Of a stretch of DNA of 64,000 nt, positions 9,392-18,810 are shown piece by piece. The notes under the pieces are model-generated. The model saw nothing but the letters and a program-made list of their open reading frames with translations, was not told the origin of the DNA and did no database searches. Every line of letters starts with the position of its first letter. The stretch's first letter is position 1. Both the position numbers and the translations under genes were made by a program. Source of the DNA: Opitutaceae bacterium (GTDB lineage Bacteria; Verrucomicrobiota; Verrucomicrobiia; Opitutales; Opitutaceae); the NCBI GenBank assembly GCA_005792355.1, contig SXSC01000059.1, positions 1 through 64,000 on the forward strand, written 5' to 3'.

Positions 9392-10810
9392 ATGATCCGA
9401 CTTCTCTCCGCCGAGCTGTTCCGCCTGGAACTGCATGCGCGCATGCCGTTTCGCTATGGCATCGCGACGATGACCGACGTGCCGCAGATCATCGCGCGGC
9501 TCACGTTCGAACTCGATGGCGCGATGGAAACCGGCCTCGCGGCCGACCTGTTGCCGCCGAAGTGGTTCACGAAAAATCCGACCCGGGCGCTCGGCGAAGA
9601 AATTGACGAGATGCTCCGGGTGATCCGGGCGGCGATCGGCCATGCCCGGATTTTGCGTGCCGCGACGCCGTTTGCTTTTTGGCATGAGCTTTGCGGGGCG
9701 CAGGCGGAATGGGCTGCGGCGGAAAAACTGCCGCCGCTGCTCTCAAATTTTGGCACGTCGTTCGTGGAGCGCGCCCTGCTGCATGCGGTCTGCCGCGCGC
9801 GCCGCGCCACCCTGGCGCAGGCGCTGCGGGAAAACATTTTCGGCGTCGACCTCGGTTGGGCGCAGCCCGCGCTCCGCGGCGTCGCGCCCGGTGATTTCTT
9901 GCCGGCCGATCCGCCGGTCGAAATTTTTGCACGCCATACGGTCGGGCTGTCCGATCCGATCACCGCCGGCGATCTGGCGGCGGGAGAACGCGTCGACGAC
10001 GGCCTGCCGCAGACGCTGGACGAGGTCATCCGTTTCTACGGGCAGCGGCATTTCAAAATCAAAATCAACGGCGAGGCGGCGCGCGATTGCGACCGGCTCG
10101 CCCGGATGGCGGCGGTGCTGGCGGCGGAGGGCGGCGGTGGTTTTGCCTTCTCGCTCGACGGCAACGAGAGCTTTCACGACGTGCCGTCGTTCGCGGATTA
10201 TTTTCGTCGCCTGCAGTCGGAGCCGGCGCTGCGCGCCCTCTGGCCGCGGCTGATGTACGTCGAGCAGCCCTGGCATCGCGCGGTGGCGCTCTCTCCGGCG
10301 ATCGGCGAACTCGCGCGGGCGTGGCCGGACCGCCCACCGATCATTATCGACGAGAGCGACGCGGAACTGGCGAGCCTGCCGGCGGCCTTGGCCCTCGGCT
10401 ACGCGGGCACCAGCCACAAGAATTGCAAGGGAGTCTTTAAAAGCGTCGTCAACGCCGGGCTCCTGGCACAACGGCGCGCGGCGGGCCGGCCGGCCGTCCT
10501 GAGCGGTGAGGACCTGGGCAACGTGGGGCCGATCTCGACGTTGCAGGATCTCGCCGCGCAGGCGGCGTTGGGCGTCACGAGCGTCGAGCGTAACGGCCAC
10601 CACTACTTCGCGGGTCTCGCGCAGTTCCCGCGCGCGCTGCAGGAGCACGCGGTTCGGCGCCATCCGGATCTCTATGTGGCGGCGGCCCAGGCCTGGCCGC
10701 GGCTCGACCTCCGTGACGGCAAACTCGCGATTGGCTCGGTCAACGCCGCGCCGTTCGGCGTGCCGGGCGAGGTGGAGTTGTCGGAGATTGCGGGTGAGAC
10801 GCTGGGGTGA
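9392..10810 (+). CDS. Enolase superfamily (MR/MLE) enzyme 2
   Basis: The product has 472 residues from the ATG at 9392 (MIRLLSAELFRLELHARMPF). The barrel motifs are FKIKINGE (KxK), FSLDGNESF (Asp), YVEQPWHRA (Glu), IIDESDAEL (third acid) and YAGTSHKNCKG, a strand often seen in o-succinylbenzoate-synthase- or dipeptide-epimerase-like members. It differs strongly from the preceding gene, so the two are not a recent duplication. The 73-bp gap and shared strand suggest one transcript, implying two consecutive acid-sugar or amino-acid-derivative steps. The substrate is unknown. Confidence 0.75.
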   Translation: MIRLLSAELFRLELHARMPFRYGIATMTDVPQIIARLTFELDGAMETGLAADLLPPKWFTKNPTRALGEEIDEMLRVIRAAIGHARILRAATPFAFWHELCGAQAEWAAAEKLPPLLSNFGTSFVERALLHAVCRARRATLAQALRENIFGVDLGWAQPALRGVAPGDFLPADPPVEIFARHTVGLSDPITAGDLAAGERVDDGLPQTLDEVIRFYGQRHFKIKINGEAARDCDRLARMAAVLAAEGGGGFAFSLDGNESFHDVPSFADYFRRLQSEPALRALWPRLMYVEQPWHRAVALSPAIGELARAWPDRPPIIIDESDAELASLPAALALGYAGTSHKNCKGVFKSVVNAGLLAQRRAAGRPAVLSGEDLGNVGPISTLQDLAAQAALGVTSVERNGHHYFAGLAQFPRALQEHAVRRHPDLYVAAAQAWPRLDLRDGKLAIGSVNAAPFGVPGEVELSEIAGETLG

Positions 10811-10847
10811 GACGCCAACGTGCCGCCGCGTTCGGCCTTTACTTCTC

Positions 10848-13800
10848 TCAAAACAACGGCGCGTTGTTCTTGGGGTCGCTGAGCAGGGCCTCGAAGCGGG
10901 GATCGCCCTTGAACGCGCGCCAATTGGGGTTGTGGCGGAACGCGTGGACATGTCCGGCGTAGGGCGTCCGGAGGCATCTTTCCAGCTCGTCGAGCGCCAG
11001 TTGCCGGTCGCCGAGGAGGGCAAGGCTGTTGGCGAATTGTCCCCGTCTTTGTCCATCGATCCAGTGATCCGGGCGGCCGGAGGAAAGGAGTACCTGGCCT
11101 TCGCGCAGCAGCCCTTCCCGGTCGCCGAGCAGCGCATATAGCGTCATGACGGATCGCCGGGCGCCGAAATTCTGACCGTCGCGCGCGATCGCGGATTGGA
11201 GGTCGGGAAGCGATTTCTGCGCGAGCGCGCGGGCGGCGGGGAGGTCATCAAGGGCGATCAGCTCCTCGATCGAAGGGGGCGGCGGCACCGCCGGCGGTGT
11301 TTTTTCGGTGCTCTTGCGGGGATGCCGCTTGGCGACCTCGTCGGCCTCCTTAAACCGGCCGCTTTGCCTGAGCCACACCTGCCGCACTTGGAGCAACTTG
11401 GGATCGCCCTGCGCGAAATAGGTCTGCGTTGCGAACCACTCATCCACTTTCTGGATCGATCCGTGACCGAAGAATTCGATCAACACACACAGATAGCGGG
11501 AAAATGGATCTTCCGGTTTCAGGTCGGCGCAACGCCGCCGATACACCCCGGCCTCGTCGTAGCGTCTGATCGCATCCAGCACGCTGCCCAGGTTGCTCGA
11601 GAGATTGAAGGATCCGGGATCGAGTTTGGCCGCCTGCCGCAGGGCGGCGAGGGATTCGCTCCAGCGTCCGAGGCGGCGATAGATGTAGCCCAAACTTTCG
11701 AGAATGTCGGCCACGTTGGGACCCACGAGCAGCGCCTGCCGGTAGTGCTCGGCCGCCTTTTCCCATTCCTTCATCGCATAGTATTGGAAGTCTCCCTGGG
11801 CCTTGATCGTCGTGTGACTGTCCGGGGCGAGCCGCAGCGCGGTCTCCAGGGCGTGCCTGGCCTGGGCCAACCGCTCCGGTGTGTGCTGTCCGCGCGAGTT
11901 AAAGTAGATGAAGGAATGGGTGCGGACGAGCGCCGCCCACGCCTCGGAAAAATTGGGATCCAGCCGGACGGCTTCGAGCAGCAGTGGCTCGGCTTGTTCC
12001 TCGCGGTCGGCGAACCGGGCGGCGACAAGCCGTTCGTAGGCGACGGAGTTCTGGGTGGGGCGCGCCTCGAGAATCGACCGCTCTTGCGGCGAAATGACGG
12101 CCGACAGCGCCCGGGCGATTTCCTGGGCCAGCTCGGATTGGACCGCAAAAATATCGGTGAGCTCCCGGTCGTAGGATTTTGCCCAGACGTGCCGATCGGT
12201 CTGGGCGTCGATCAACTGCCCGGTCACACGCACGGCCTTCCCGGCACGCCGCACGGTTCCTTCCAGAATGAAGGCCACGCCCAGTTCGGTGCCGATCTGC
12301 CGGGCGGTTTTCGTGGTGGCGCGGTATTGGAGCACCGACGTGCGCGAGATCACATGGAGCTCTCTGACGACCGCCAGGTTGGTCAGAATGTCATCGTGCA
12401 CGCCGTCGGCGAAAATCGTGGTGTCCTTTTCCTCGCTGAGATTGTTGAACGGGATCACCGCGATGGATTTCTCCGGCACGGCGGCGGGGGCCGCCGGGTC
12501 GGCCGGCTTCGTCGCCTTCGCGACTGGCGGCGAAACGGCGACGGCCGGCGGCAAGGGTGCGTTCGGCGGTCGCTTGGGCCAGACCAACCATCCAATCGTG
12601 ACGAGGGCCGCCGCGGCGCCGCCGGCCATGATCCAGCGCCGGCCCGAATTGGATTTCCGGGCCGCGACCGGCGTACCGGCGCTCAACGCCCGCAGATCCG
12701 CGAGGAGGGCGCCGGCGTCGGGATAGCGTTTCGCGGTGGCCGGATCGCACGCGCGCCGGACGACTTCGTTGAAGGCGGAAAAGACCGTGCGATCCGCGGG
12801 CGCGATCTTGTCGGAGATCCGCGGGTATTCCTTGCGATCGAAGCCCGTCGAGAGCTCGTAGAGGACTTTCCCGGCGGCGAAAACATCCGCCGCCGGCGTG
12901 CCCGATCCTTCGGGGGGGACGAATCCTTCGGTGCCGACATACGTGCGCGCGTCCGCACTTACCGCCACGAGTCCGATATCGGCGAGTTTCGCGACCCCGC
13001 TGACGAGGATGACGTTGGACGGCTTGATGTCGCGGTGCACGAGCCCGTGGGTGTGAAGTATGGAAAGTTCGCGGACCATTGACACACCGAGGGCGAGACA
13101 CTCCTTCACGGGCAGAGGTGCCCGGCGCTCACGAACCTCCTTCAGGGTCAACGGGCGGTAACGGCCGGGATCGATGCTGCGACCGGTTTCGATGTCGTCG
13201 GCCAGCTCCATCACGTAGTAGAAAAATCCCGCGGGTTCGTTCCGGCCGACATGCAGCAGGGCGATGCCTCCGGCCGCGGCCAGCGGCCCGGACATCGATT
13301 CCTTCAGGCCGCGAAATTCCCGCTCGAAGGGTTCGGCGTCGGAGAACCGATCGCGGCGGACAATTTTGACCGCGCGATAGGCGCCGGTGACTCCGCGCGC
13401 CAACCACACTTCGCCGTAGCCGCCTTCGCCGATGGGACGCAGCAGTTCATAGTCCGGGATTTTCGGCGGGAGACTGGTGCGGCTGCCGGTCGTGGATTTG
13501 AGCGAAGGTTGGTCAGAGGCGGAGAGGATGGCACTGCCTTTCGGCGCGATGTGCCAGACTGGGATCGGCTCGGCGATATTCTTGAATTCCTCCGGGCCGC
13601 GAAAGACCGATTCCATCGGTACCTTGCCCTTGATGGTGTCGTACACCATCTGGCTCACGCAGAGTCCGCCCACCGGGGCTTTGCCCTCCAGGCGGGCGGC
13701 GATGTTGACCCCATCTCCGGCGATGCCGCCGGTTTCCTGGCGAAAGACGTCGCCGATATGCACGCCCATCCGATGTTCCAGGGCGAGGTCGGCCGGGGTC

Positions 13801-14579
13801 GTTTCCCGGCGCCGAATAAACTCGGCTTGAGTTTCCAGTGCCCAGTTCACGGCCGTCACCGCGCTGCCAAACGAGATCAGCAGTCCATCCCCCATGGAAT
13901 TGAGGACTTCCCCGCCGTGGCCCTTGCAACGCTCGATCATGGTGGCGAAGTCCGCTTGCACGAGCCGCAGCGTGGTCGCCTCGTCGCTCTGCATCCGGCG
14001 CGAATAGCCGACGATATCCGTGAACACGATCGCCGCGAGCCGCCGTTCAGTCCCCGTCAGGGACGGGCCGGACTGGCTGAACCGGGCCGTTGTGCCGGAC
14101 GAAGTCTGCGGTGCCGCGCCGCCGATGCGTTGCTCCCACAGCAGGCGCAACCGCCCGACTCCGTCCGCCGGTAGGTTGCCGTTGGATACGCGGGTCCATT
14201 GCACTTTCCGAAACCGGTCCGGCACCAGGGCCTCGGGTTCGGTTGTGCCATCGATGACCATCGGCAGGATGAAGGGTATGCCCGCCGCGATGCCCATCGC
14301 CCGCTCGGCGGCCAGCTCCCACTCGATGCGGAAATAACCCTCGTGGCGCGCCTGGGTGTTGGCCGAAATCAGGGGGATGAACAGCACGCAGTCCCGGATT
14401 TGTTTGCGAATCTTCCCGTCCCAGGCGTCACCGTGCTGGAGGCCGCCGTCGGCATCGAACCAAATCTCGACGCCGGCCGCGCGCAGCGCCGCGCAAATGC
14501 GTTGCGCGGCATCGGCGTCCTGCGACGCGTAGCTGAGAAAAACAGCGCGGGGGTGGAGCGTGAGCGGGGTTTCTGACAT
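10848..14579 (-). CDS. TIR-cyclase-kinase-TolB-TPR signalling protein
   Basis: This is a 1243-residue multidomain protein. Residues 10-100 form a TIR-type domain (AVFLSYASQDADAAQ, then a GLQHGDAWDGKI BB-loop-like block and a candidate catalytic Glu in FRIEWELA). Residues 180-300 form a class III nucleotide cyclase: Asp188 in FTDIVGYS and Asp231 in NSMGDG for metals, Asn292 and Arg296 in GDGVNIAARLE. Residues 377-630 form a Ser/Thr kinase: IGEGGYGEVW loop, Lys405 in AVKIV, HRDIKPSN and DIG in place of DFG. A single membrane span lies at about 649-667. A TolB-like domain (703-800, SIAVIPFNNLS) and TPR-rich C-terminus follow. Cyclase-TolB-TPR chains are known; adding both TIR and kinase is unusual. 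Confidence 0.88.
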   Translation of the reverse strand: MSETPLTLHPRAVFLSYASQDADAAQRICAALRAAGVEIWFDADGGLQHGDAWDGKIRKQIRDCVLFIPLISANTQARHEGYFRIEWELAAERAMGIAAGIPFILPMVIDGTTEPEALVPDRFRKVQWTRVSNGNLPADGVGRLRLLWEQRIGGAAPQTSSGTTARFSQSGPSLTGTERRLAAIVFTDIVGYSRRMQSDEATTLRLVQADFATMIERCKGHGGEVLNSMGDGLLISFGSAVTAVNWALETQAEFIRRRETTPADLALEHRMGVHIGDVFRQETGGIAGDGVNIAARLEGKAPVGGLCVSQMVYDTIKGKVPMESVFRGPEEFKNIAEPIPVWHIAPKGSAILSASDQPSLKSTTGSRTSLPPKIPDYELLRPIGEGGYGEVWLARGVTGAYRAVKIVRRDRFSDAEPFEREFRGLKESMSGPLAAAGGIALLHVGRNEPAGFFYYVMELADDIETGRSIDPGRYRPLTLKEVRERRAPLPVKECLALGVSMVRELSILHTHGLVHRDIKPSNVILVSGVAKLADIGLVAVSADARTYVGTEGFVPPEGSGTPAADVFAAGKVLYELSTGFDRKEYPRISDKIAPADRTVFSAFNEVVRRACDPATAKRYPDAGALLADLRALSAGTPVAARKSNSGRRWIMAGGAAAALVTIGWLVWPKRPPNAPLPPAVAVSPPVAKATKPADPAAPAAVPEKSIAVIPFNNLSEEKDTTIFADGVHDDILTNLAVVRELHVISRTSVLQYRATTKTARQIGTELGVAFILEGTVRRAGKAVRVTGQLIDAQTDRHVWAKSYDRELTDIFAVQSELAQEIARALSAVISPQERSILEARPTQNSVAYERLVAARFADREEQAEPLLLEAVRLDPNFSEAWAALVRTHSFIYFNSRGQHTPERLAQARHALETALRLAPDSHTTIKAQGDFQYYAMKEWEKAAEHYRQALLVGPNVADILESLGYIYRRLGRWSESLAALRQAAKLDPGSFNLSSNLGSVLDAIRRYDEAGVYRRRCADLKPEDPFSRYLCVLIEFFGHGSIQKVDEWFATQTYFAQGDPKLLQVRQVWLRQSGRFKEADEVAKRHPRKSTEKTPPAVPPPPSIEELIALDDLPAARALAQKSLPDLQSAIARDGQNFGARRSVMTLYALLGDREGLLREGQVLLSSGRPDHWIDGQRRGQFANSLALLGDRQLALDELERCLRTPYAGHVHAFRHNPNWRAFKGDPRFEALLSDPKNNAPLF

Positions 14580-15010
14580 TGGGCGGCAGTGGGGTGAACG
14601 ATGGTGGTCGGAAGGTCGGGCTTACGAGCACTAATCCAGCCGCGGCGGTGCGGGCGGCGCGGAAAAATCCTTGGACGGGTTGACCGCGGGAGGGGCCTTA
14701 CCTGGGCATTTCAGAGGGACGCGACGCCCTCGTCATCGGCAACGATCTCAGCCACCGGTGGGTGGCAATAACTTAGGATCGGTTAATTAAGCGTGGGGCA
14801 AAGATGGGCTCATTCGTTCTCCGACCTCGGCGGGGCGTCCCGGCTCTGCGGTGCAGCCTGCAGTGCAGTCGCCCCAAGCCTTTGCCACCTTGGCCGAACA
14901 ATTCAGTTCAACCACGAATGGACGAAATGACATGCTATTCTGCATATCACATGTAGCAAAATCGCATTACATGCATCTGCGGGGGCCGAAACGATGAAAG
15001 AGCCGAGACT
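14580..15010. other. Non-coding stretch with small palindromes
   Basis: No gene is supported in these 431 bases. Visible structures are a bulged hairpin GAGGGACG/CGCCCTC near 14714-14731, a TTAATTAA site near 14784, and a TGCAT...ATGCA inverted pair around 14940-14975. It is the upstream region of the minus-strand signalling gene and also lies downstream of the dehydratase operon, so it probably holds a promoter and a transcript end. No specific site can be assigned. Confidence 0.4.
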
Positions 15011-16246
15011 TTATTTGAAGAAGCCGCGGTCGTCGGCGAGGTGCTGGCGGCAGACGTCCTCGTTCAGCTCCACGCCGATGCCGGGCTTTTTCGACAGCAC
15101 GAGATGCCCATCGGTATATAACGGCCCGTCGCGCTGAATCAGATCCTGCCAGTGCGGATGGCGGTGGTTTTCAACCGTGTCGGTCTCCAGCGCCACGAAT
15201 GACTTGATCGCCGCGCACGCGTGCGCGGAACCGAAGACACCCACCGGCGTCGCCCCCTGGTGGCAGAGCATCGGAATCGAGTAGAGATCGGCCCAGTCGG
15301 CGATCTTCTTCGTCTCAAGCAGGCCGCCGCATTTCTGCGCGTCCGGGTGCACCAGGTCGCAGGCCTGCTTCTCGATGAAGGGGCGGAAACCCTCACGCGC
15401 ATAGAGGTTCTCCCCGGTCAGAATGGGCACGCGGCTTTCCGCCCGCAGGCGCACGAAGGCATCCGCGTTCTCCGGCTGCAGGGGATCCTCAAGGAACCAG
15501 ATGTTCAGATCCTTGATCATCTCGGTGAAGCGGAGTACGTCGCCGAGGGCGTAGCGCCAGTGCAGGTCGATGGCGATGGGATAATCCGGCCCGACGGCGT
15601 CGCGCGTCGCCGCCATGATGCGCGTCCAGTGCCGCAGGGTCGCCGGCGAAATCGTGCTGTTCTTCGGTCCGTCAAATCGCTGGAGGCTGTGCTTGACCGC
15701 CTTGTAGCCGAATTCCTTCGAGCGGACGGCGAGGTCGGCCCAGGCTTTCGGCTCGTCGACCTTGGGCTTGTCGGTGTCGTTATAGAGCATCACCTTGTTG
15801 CGATAAGCGCCGCCGAGCAGCACATACACCGGCACGTTGAGAATCTTGCCGGCCAGATCCCACAGGGCGGACTCGATGCCACCGATTGCCCCGCATAACG
15901 CCCCGGCCCGCGCCCCGCGCGACATGTACTGGTCGACCATCCGGAAATGGAGATACTCCACCTGCAGCGGGTCCTGGCCGATCACCATGTTCTTGACGGA
16001 GTGGATATCATCGCCGACCTCAGCTTTTGGATACGCTTCGCCGAGACCGAACAGCCCGGAGTCGGTCGTGACCTTGATCAGGTGGGTCTTGTAGCCGATG
16101 TCGATCGCCGCGGTCTTCACGTCGGTAATCTTGACGGCGCCGAGGGCGGACCTGGCGGCGGGCACGGCCCCCAGCAGCTGCGACGGCGCGGCCAGCGCGC
16201 CGGTCGAGCCCAGGGCGGCGGATTTGAGGAAGGAGCGGCGGTTCAT
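15011..16246 (-). CDS. Tat-exported sugar-acid dehydratase-like enolase
   Basis: This 411-residue enolase-superfamily protein starts with a twin-arginine leader (MNRRSFLKSAALGSTGALA). The barrel carries IAIDLHWRY (metal Asp), WFLEDPLQPEN (metal Glu), ILTGENLYAREG (third acid) and MLCHQGATPVG with a candidate catalytic His. This order resembles D-galactonate/mannonate dehydratase-type members, which convert aldonic acids to 2-keto-3-deoxy acids. It is the last gene of a leftward operon whose second gene is a DapA/KDG-aldolase-like enzyme, which would be a logical next step. The Tat leader on such an enzyme is unusual but recurs in this phylum. Confidence 0.82.
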   Translation of the reverse strand: MNRRSFLKSAALGSTGALAAPSQLLGAVPAARSALGAVKITDVKTAAIDIGYKTHLIKVTTDSGLFGLGEAYPKAEVGDDIHSVKNMVIGQDPLQVEYLHFRMVDQYMSRGARAGALCGAIGGIESALWDLAGKILNVPVYVLLGGAYRNKVMLYNDTDKPKVDEPKAWADLAVRSKEFGYKAVKHSLQRFDGPKNSTISPATLRHWTRIMAATRDAVGPDYPIAIDLHWRYALGDVLRFTEMIKDLNIWFLEDPLQPENADAFVRLRAESRVPILTGENLYAREGFRPFIEKQACDLVHPDAQKCGGLLETKKIADWADLYSIPMLCHQGATPVGVFGSAHACAAIKSFVALETDTVENHRHPHWQDLIQRDGPLYTDGHLVLSKKPGIGVELNEDVCRQHLADDRGFFK

Positions 16247-16276
16247 GGGGAAGGAAGCGGGTGGATTTTTCGCGAG

Positions 16277-17809
16277 TCAGGGGCGCCGGAGTGCGACGTC
16301 CCGATATTCATACACTACTTTGCCGTCCACATCGTGCAGGCGGATCGTGATGATGGGAGCGCCGTCTTCGACGACGATGCGCTGGGGATTCGCCAGCACT
16401 TTCCTGGTGCCCTGGCGGACACCGATGCTCGCGAAGCCGCCGCCGGGGCGATAAAAGGAGGTGTAGTTGGGATCGTAGCCGGGGCCCTTGAGCACACTGG
16501 CATCGGAGGCCGGTCCACACCCGAACTCGCGCAGGCCGGAGCGCGGATCCATCGAGGCGTACTGCCAGTGGCGATCGCCTGTCACGACGTAGAAGCCGGC
16601 GAGTCCCTGGTCGTGCGTCCACTGGCGGAATTCATTCCCTTCGCGGCGATAGGCTTCATTCGCGTGGTTGTCCGCCTGGTCGGCGTTGTCGGGACCGACG
16701 ATCGCGGTCGGGCTGACCAGCACCTTGAACGTCGCGTCGCTCTCCAGCAGGGAACGCTTGAGCCAGGCTTTCTGTTCGGCGCCCCAGATCGACTTGGTCG
16801 GGCCGTCGGGCATGGTGTCGGGCGAGCGAAAGTCGCGACTCTCCGTCAGCCAGACCTGGAGGCCCTTGCCCCAGCGAAAGGTGCGGAAAAGCGAATCGCC
16901 CACGGGGGTCTGTTCGCGAAATACACGCGCGCCGTCCTCGTAGGTGAGAGGCTTGATCCACGGCGCGTCGAGCCCCGGATAACAGTCGTCGAAATACGCA
17001 TCGTGATCGTCCTTCTGCCAATAGCTCGGCACCTGCCGGGAAAAATCCCGCAGGAGCGGCAGCGAGAACATCCGCTGCCAGTGCAGCCGGCAGAGATCGA
17101 CGGTGCTCCCGCGCGGATTGTCGCGATCGTAGTAGACGCTGTCACCGGTGCGCACGATGAAGTCCGGATAACTCAGATAAAGCGGGCTCAGGTTGCTCAT
17201 CGCCCGGTAGATTCTGAAGCCCTCGCGGTCGTCCCGCTGGTAGTAGAGCTGGCAGGTCATCACGGTGAACCAGACTTCGTCCCATTCGGCCGGTTTCGGC
17301 GCGGTGCGAAACGAACCGATCGCGCTGCGCGTCACGTTGCCCTCGCGTCCGGGGCGGCCCTCAACCGCGAGATAGTAGCGCGTGCCGGGTTGCAGTTCCG
17401 CCAGGCGAAACTTGTGCGAAAAATCCGTGGCGGCGCCGACCGCCGTCCACGCGGTGCGCCGGGCGGACGCGAGTTCCGGGGTCGCGCCCCACGCCACGCG
17501 CACTTCGCCCGCGGCTCCCGGCACGGCACCCTCCCACTCGCTCGCGGGAATGGCCGGAAACTCGGTGAAGACGCGCGTCGGGCTCATCAGCGGCCGGGGC
17601 ACGACGCCCTGCCCGCGGCGTTCGGATTCCGCCGTCAGCCGCGTCCAGACGATGGCGGCGGTCGACGACACCTCCCCCACCTGGAAGCCAGACGCAAAAT
17701 GCACCGCGGCGGACAACGGCGCGATCCCGCCGAGCAAAAGGACGGCGCACCAGGAGCGGGGCCGCCATCCCGGCGAAACGGAAGATTGGATACGGGAGAT
17801 CGGGTTCAT
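16277..17809 (-). CDS. PhoD-like metallophosphatase/phosphodiesterase
   Basis: The product has 510 residues from the ATG at 17809; the longer start in the track reads through the upstream gap. A hydrophobic N-terminal export segment is followed by a Fn3-like N-domain (VGEVSSTAAIVWTRL), as in PhoD. The metal-site motifs are VRTGDSVYYDRDN, WQKDDHDAYFDD and VTGDRHWQY, matching the GDxxYxD, DDHD and GDxHW signatures. It probably cleaves phosphate mono- or diesters outside the cytoplasmic membrane. It sits between the aldolase-like and dehydratase-like genes with 30-bp gaps, so it probably serves the same substrate. Confidence 0.87.
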   Translation of the reverse strand: MNPISRIQSSVSPGWRPRSWCAVLLLGGIAPLSAAVHFASGFQVGEVSSTAAIVWTRLTAESERRGQGVVPRPLMSPTRVFTEFPAIPASEWEGAVPGAAGEVRVAWGATPELASARRTAWTAVGAATDFSHKFRLAELQPGTRYYLAVEGRPGREGNVTRSAIGSFRTAPKPAEWDEVWFTVMTCQLYYQRDDREGFRIYRAMSNLSPLYLSYPDFIVRTGDSVYYDRDNPRGSTVDLCRLHWQRMFSLPLLRDFSRQVPSYWQKDDHDAYFDDCYPGLDAPWIKPLTYEDGARVFREQTPVGDSLFRTFRWGKGLQVWLTESRDFRSPDTMPDGPTKSIWGAEQKAWLKRSLLESDATFKVLVSPTAIVGPDNADQADNHANEAYRREGNEFRQWTHDQGLAGFYVVTGDRHWQYASMDPRSGLREFGCGPASDASVLKGPGYDPNYTSFYRPGGGFASIGVRQGTRKVLANPQRIVVEDGAPIITIRLHDVDGKVVYEYRDVALRRP

Positions 17810-17840
17810 GGGAAGGGAGCGCGAGTCGGGCCGGGATCTA

Positions 17841-18788
17841 TCAGCGCCGGGCTGCGGGATCAATCGTGGCGAGAAAGGCCGTGTACGTCTCCTGCAACTC
17901 CGCGAGATATCTGGCCCACGCCGGCGCCTGCGCCGCCGTCATGCAGGGCCACGGCGCCACCGTGTGCCTCGCGCAGACGTGTTCAATTTCCAGCAGGCCC
18001 TTGATGGCGGCCGCCCCGGTCGGCGCCAGGTTGAGCAAGCCGGTCAGCTTTGGGAACACCTCGGCGTCGAGGCGCGCGACCAGGTCGCGCCGGCCCGCGC
18101 GATGCCAGCGCCACAAATCGACCAACGGGGCGGCGAGCACATTCGACGGCGTGCTCACGACGCCGTCCGCGCCCTGCGCCAGCAAGCGCGGCGCGAGGGC
18201 CGAATTACCCGGCAGGTAGGAGAAATGCGCCGGGCGCCGCGGCGACGCGGCGACGGCGGCCATCTGGGCGAAATCGGCATGGGTGTCCTTGATACATACC
18301 AGGTTTGGAATCGCGAAGAGCTCCTCCAGCGCCGTCACCGGCATCTGCCAGCCGACCGCCTTCGGCAGGTTATAGGCGACGATCGGCAAGGGCGACCGCG
18401 CCGCCACCGCCGCGAAGAACGCCACGCTGAGCGCCGGGTCCCCGGGCCAGCCATAATACGGGAGGGTCAGCACCCCGTACTCGACGCCCGCTGCCGCGAG
18501 CGACTCGAGGCGACGCACGCAGCGCGCAATCGAGTTGTCGCTCGCCCCGCCCAGCAGCACGCAACGGCGCACACCCGCCCGGGCCTGCCGCGCCACCTGC
18601 AGATAGACCTCGTCGTCCAACAGCGGACCCTCGCCGACCGACCCCAGGACAAAGATCGCGTCAACGCCCGCCTGCTCCTGCCGAGCGATCAACCGCGCCA
18701 AGCCCGGTTCATCGAGCCGTCCGGCGGAGTCGATCGGGGTGACGAGTGCGGTTACGATGCCGCTGATTTTCCTGGGGGGCGCCGTCAT
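17841..18788 (-). CDS. DapA/NanA-family aldolase (KDG aldolase-like)
   Basis: The 315-residue product starts at the ATG at 18788; a TTG at 18818 would overlap the upstream gene and adds nothing recognisable. The (beta/alpha)8 class I aldolase motifs are VLGSVGEGPLL (GxxGE), the Tyr in VAYNLPK and the Schiff-base Lys in VCIKDTHAD. Family members include dihydrodipicolinate synthase, N-acetylneuraminate lyase and 2-keto-3-deoxy-sugar-acid aldolases. The neighbouring sugar-acid dehydratase-like gene makes a 2-keto-3-deoxy acid aldolase more likely than lysine synthesis. It is probably cytoplasmic. Confidence 0.83.
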   Translation of the reverse strand: MTAPPRKISGIVTALVTPIDSAGRLDEPGLARLIARQEQAGVDAIFVLGSVGEGPLLDDEVYLQVARQARAGVRRCVLLGGASDNSIARCVRRLESLAAAGVEYGVLTLPYYGWPGDPALSVAFFAAVAARSPLPIVAYNLPKAVGWQMPVTALEELFAIPNLVCIKDTHADFAQMAAVAASPRRPAHFSYLPGNSALAPRLLAQGADGVVSTPSNVLAAPLVDLWRWHRAGRRDLVARLDAEVFPKLTGLLNLAPTGAAAIKGLLEIEHVCARHTVAPWPCMTAAQAPAWARYLAELQETYTAFLATIDPAARR

Positions 18789-18810
18789 GCGAAAAGGTGC
18801 CGCGCGTCCG

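Noticed and set aside
11196-13082. 628-residue plus-strand ORF
   Set aside because: It is antisense to the TIR-cyclase-kinase gene and matches the usual shadow pattern of high-GC third codon positions.
14714-14975. Riboswitch or small RNA upstream of the signalling gene
   Set aside because: Some hairpins can be drawn, but no known aptamer core or promoter/terminator pair is recognisable.
15947-18004. 685-residue plus-strand ORF
   Set aside because: It is antisense to the dehydratase and PhoD genes, whose motifs are unambiguous.
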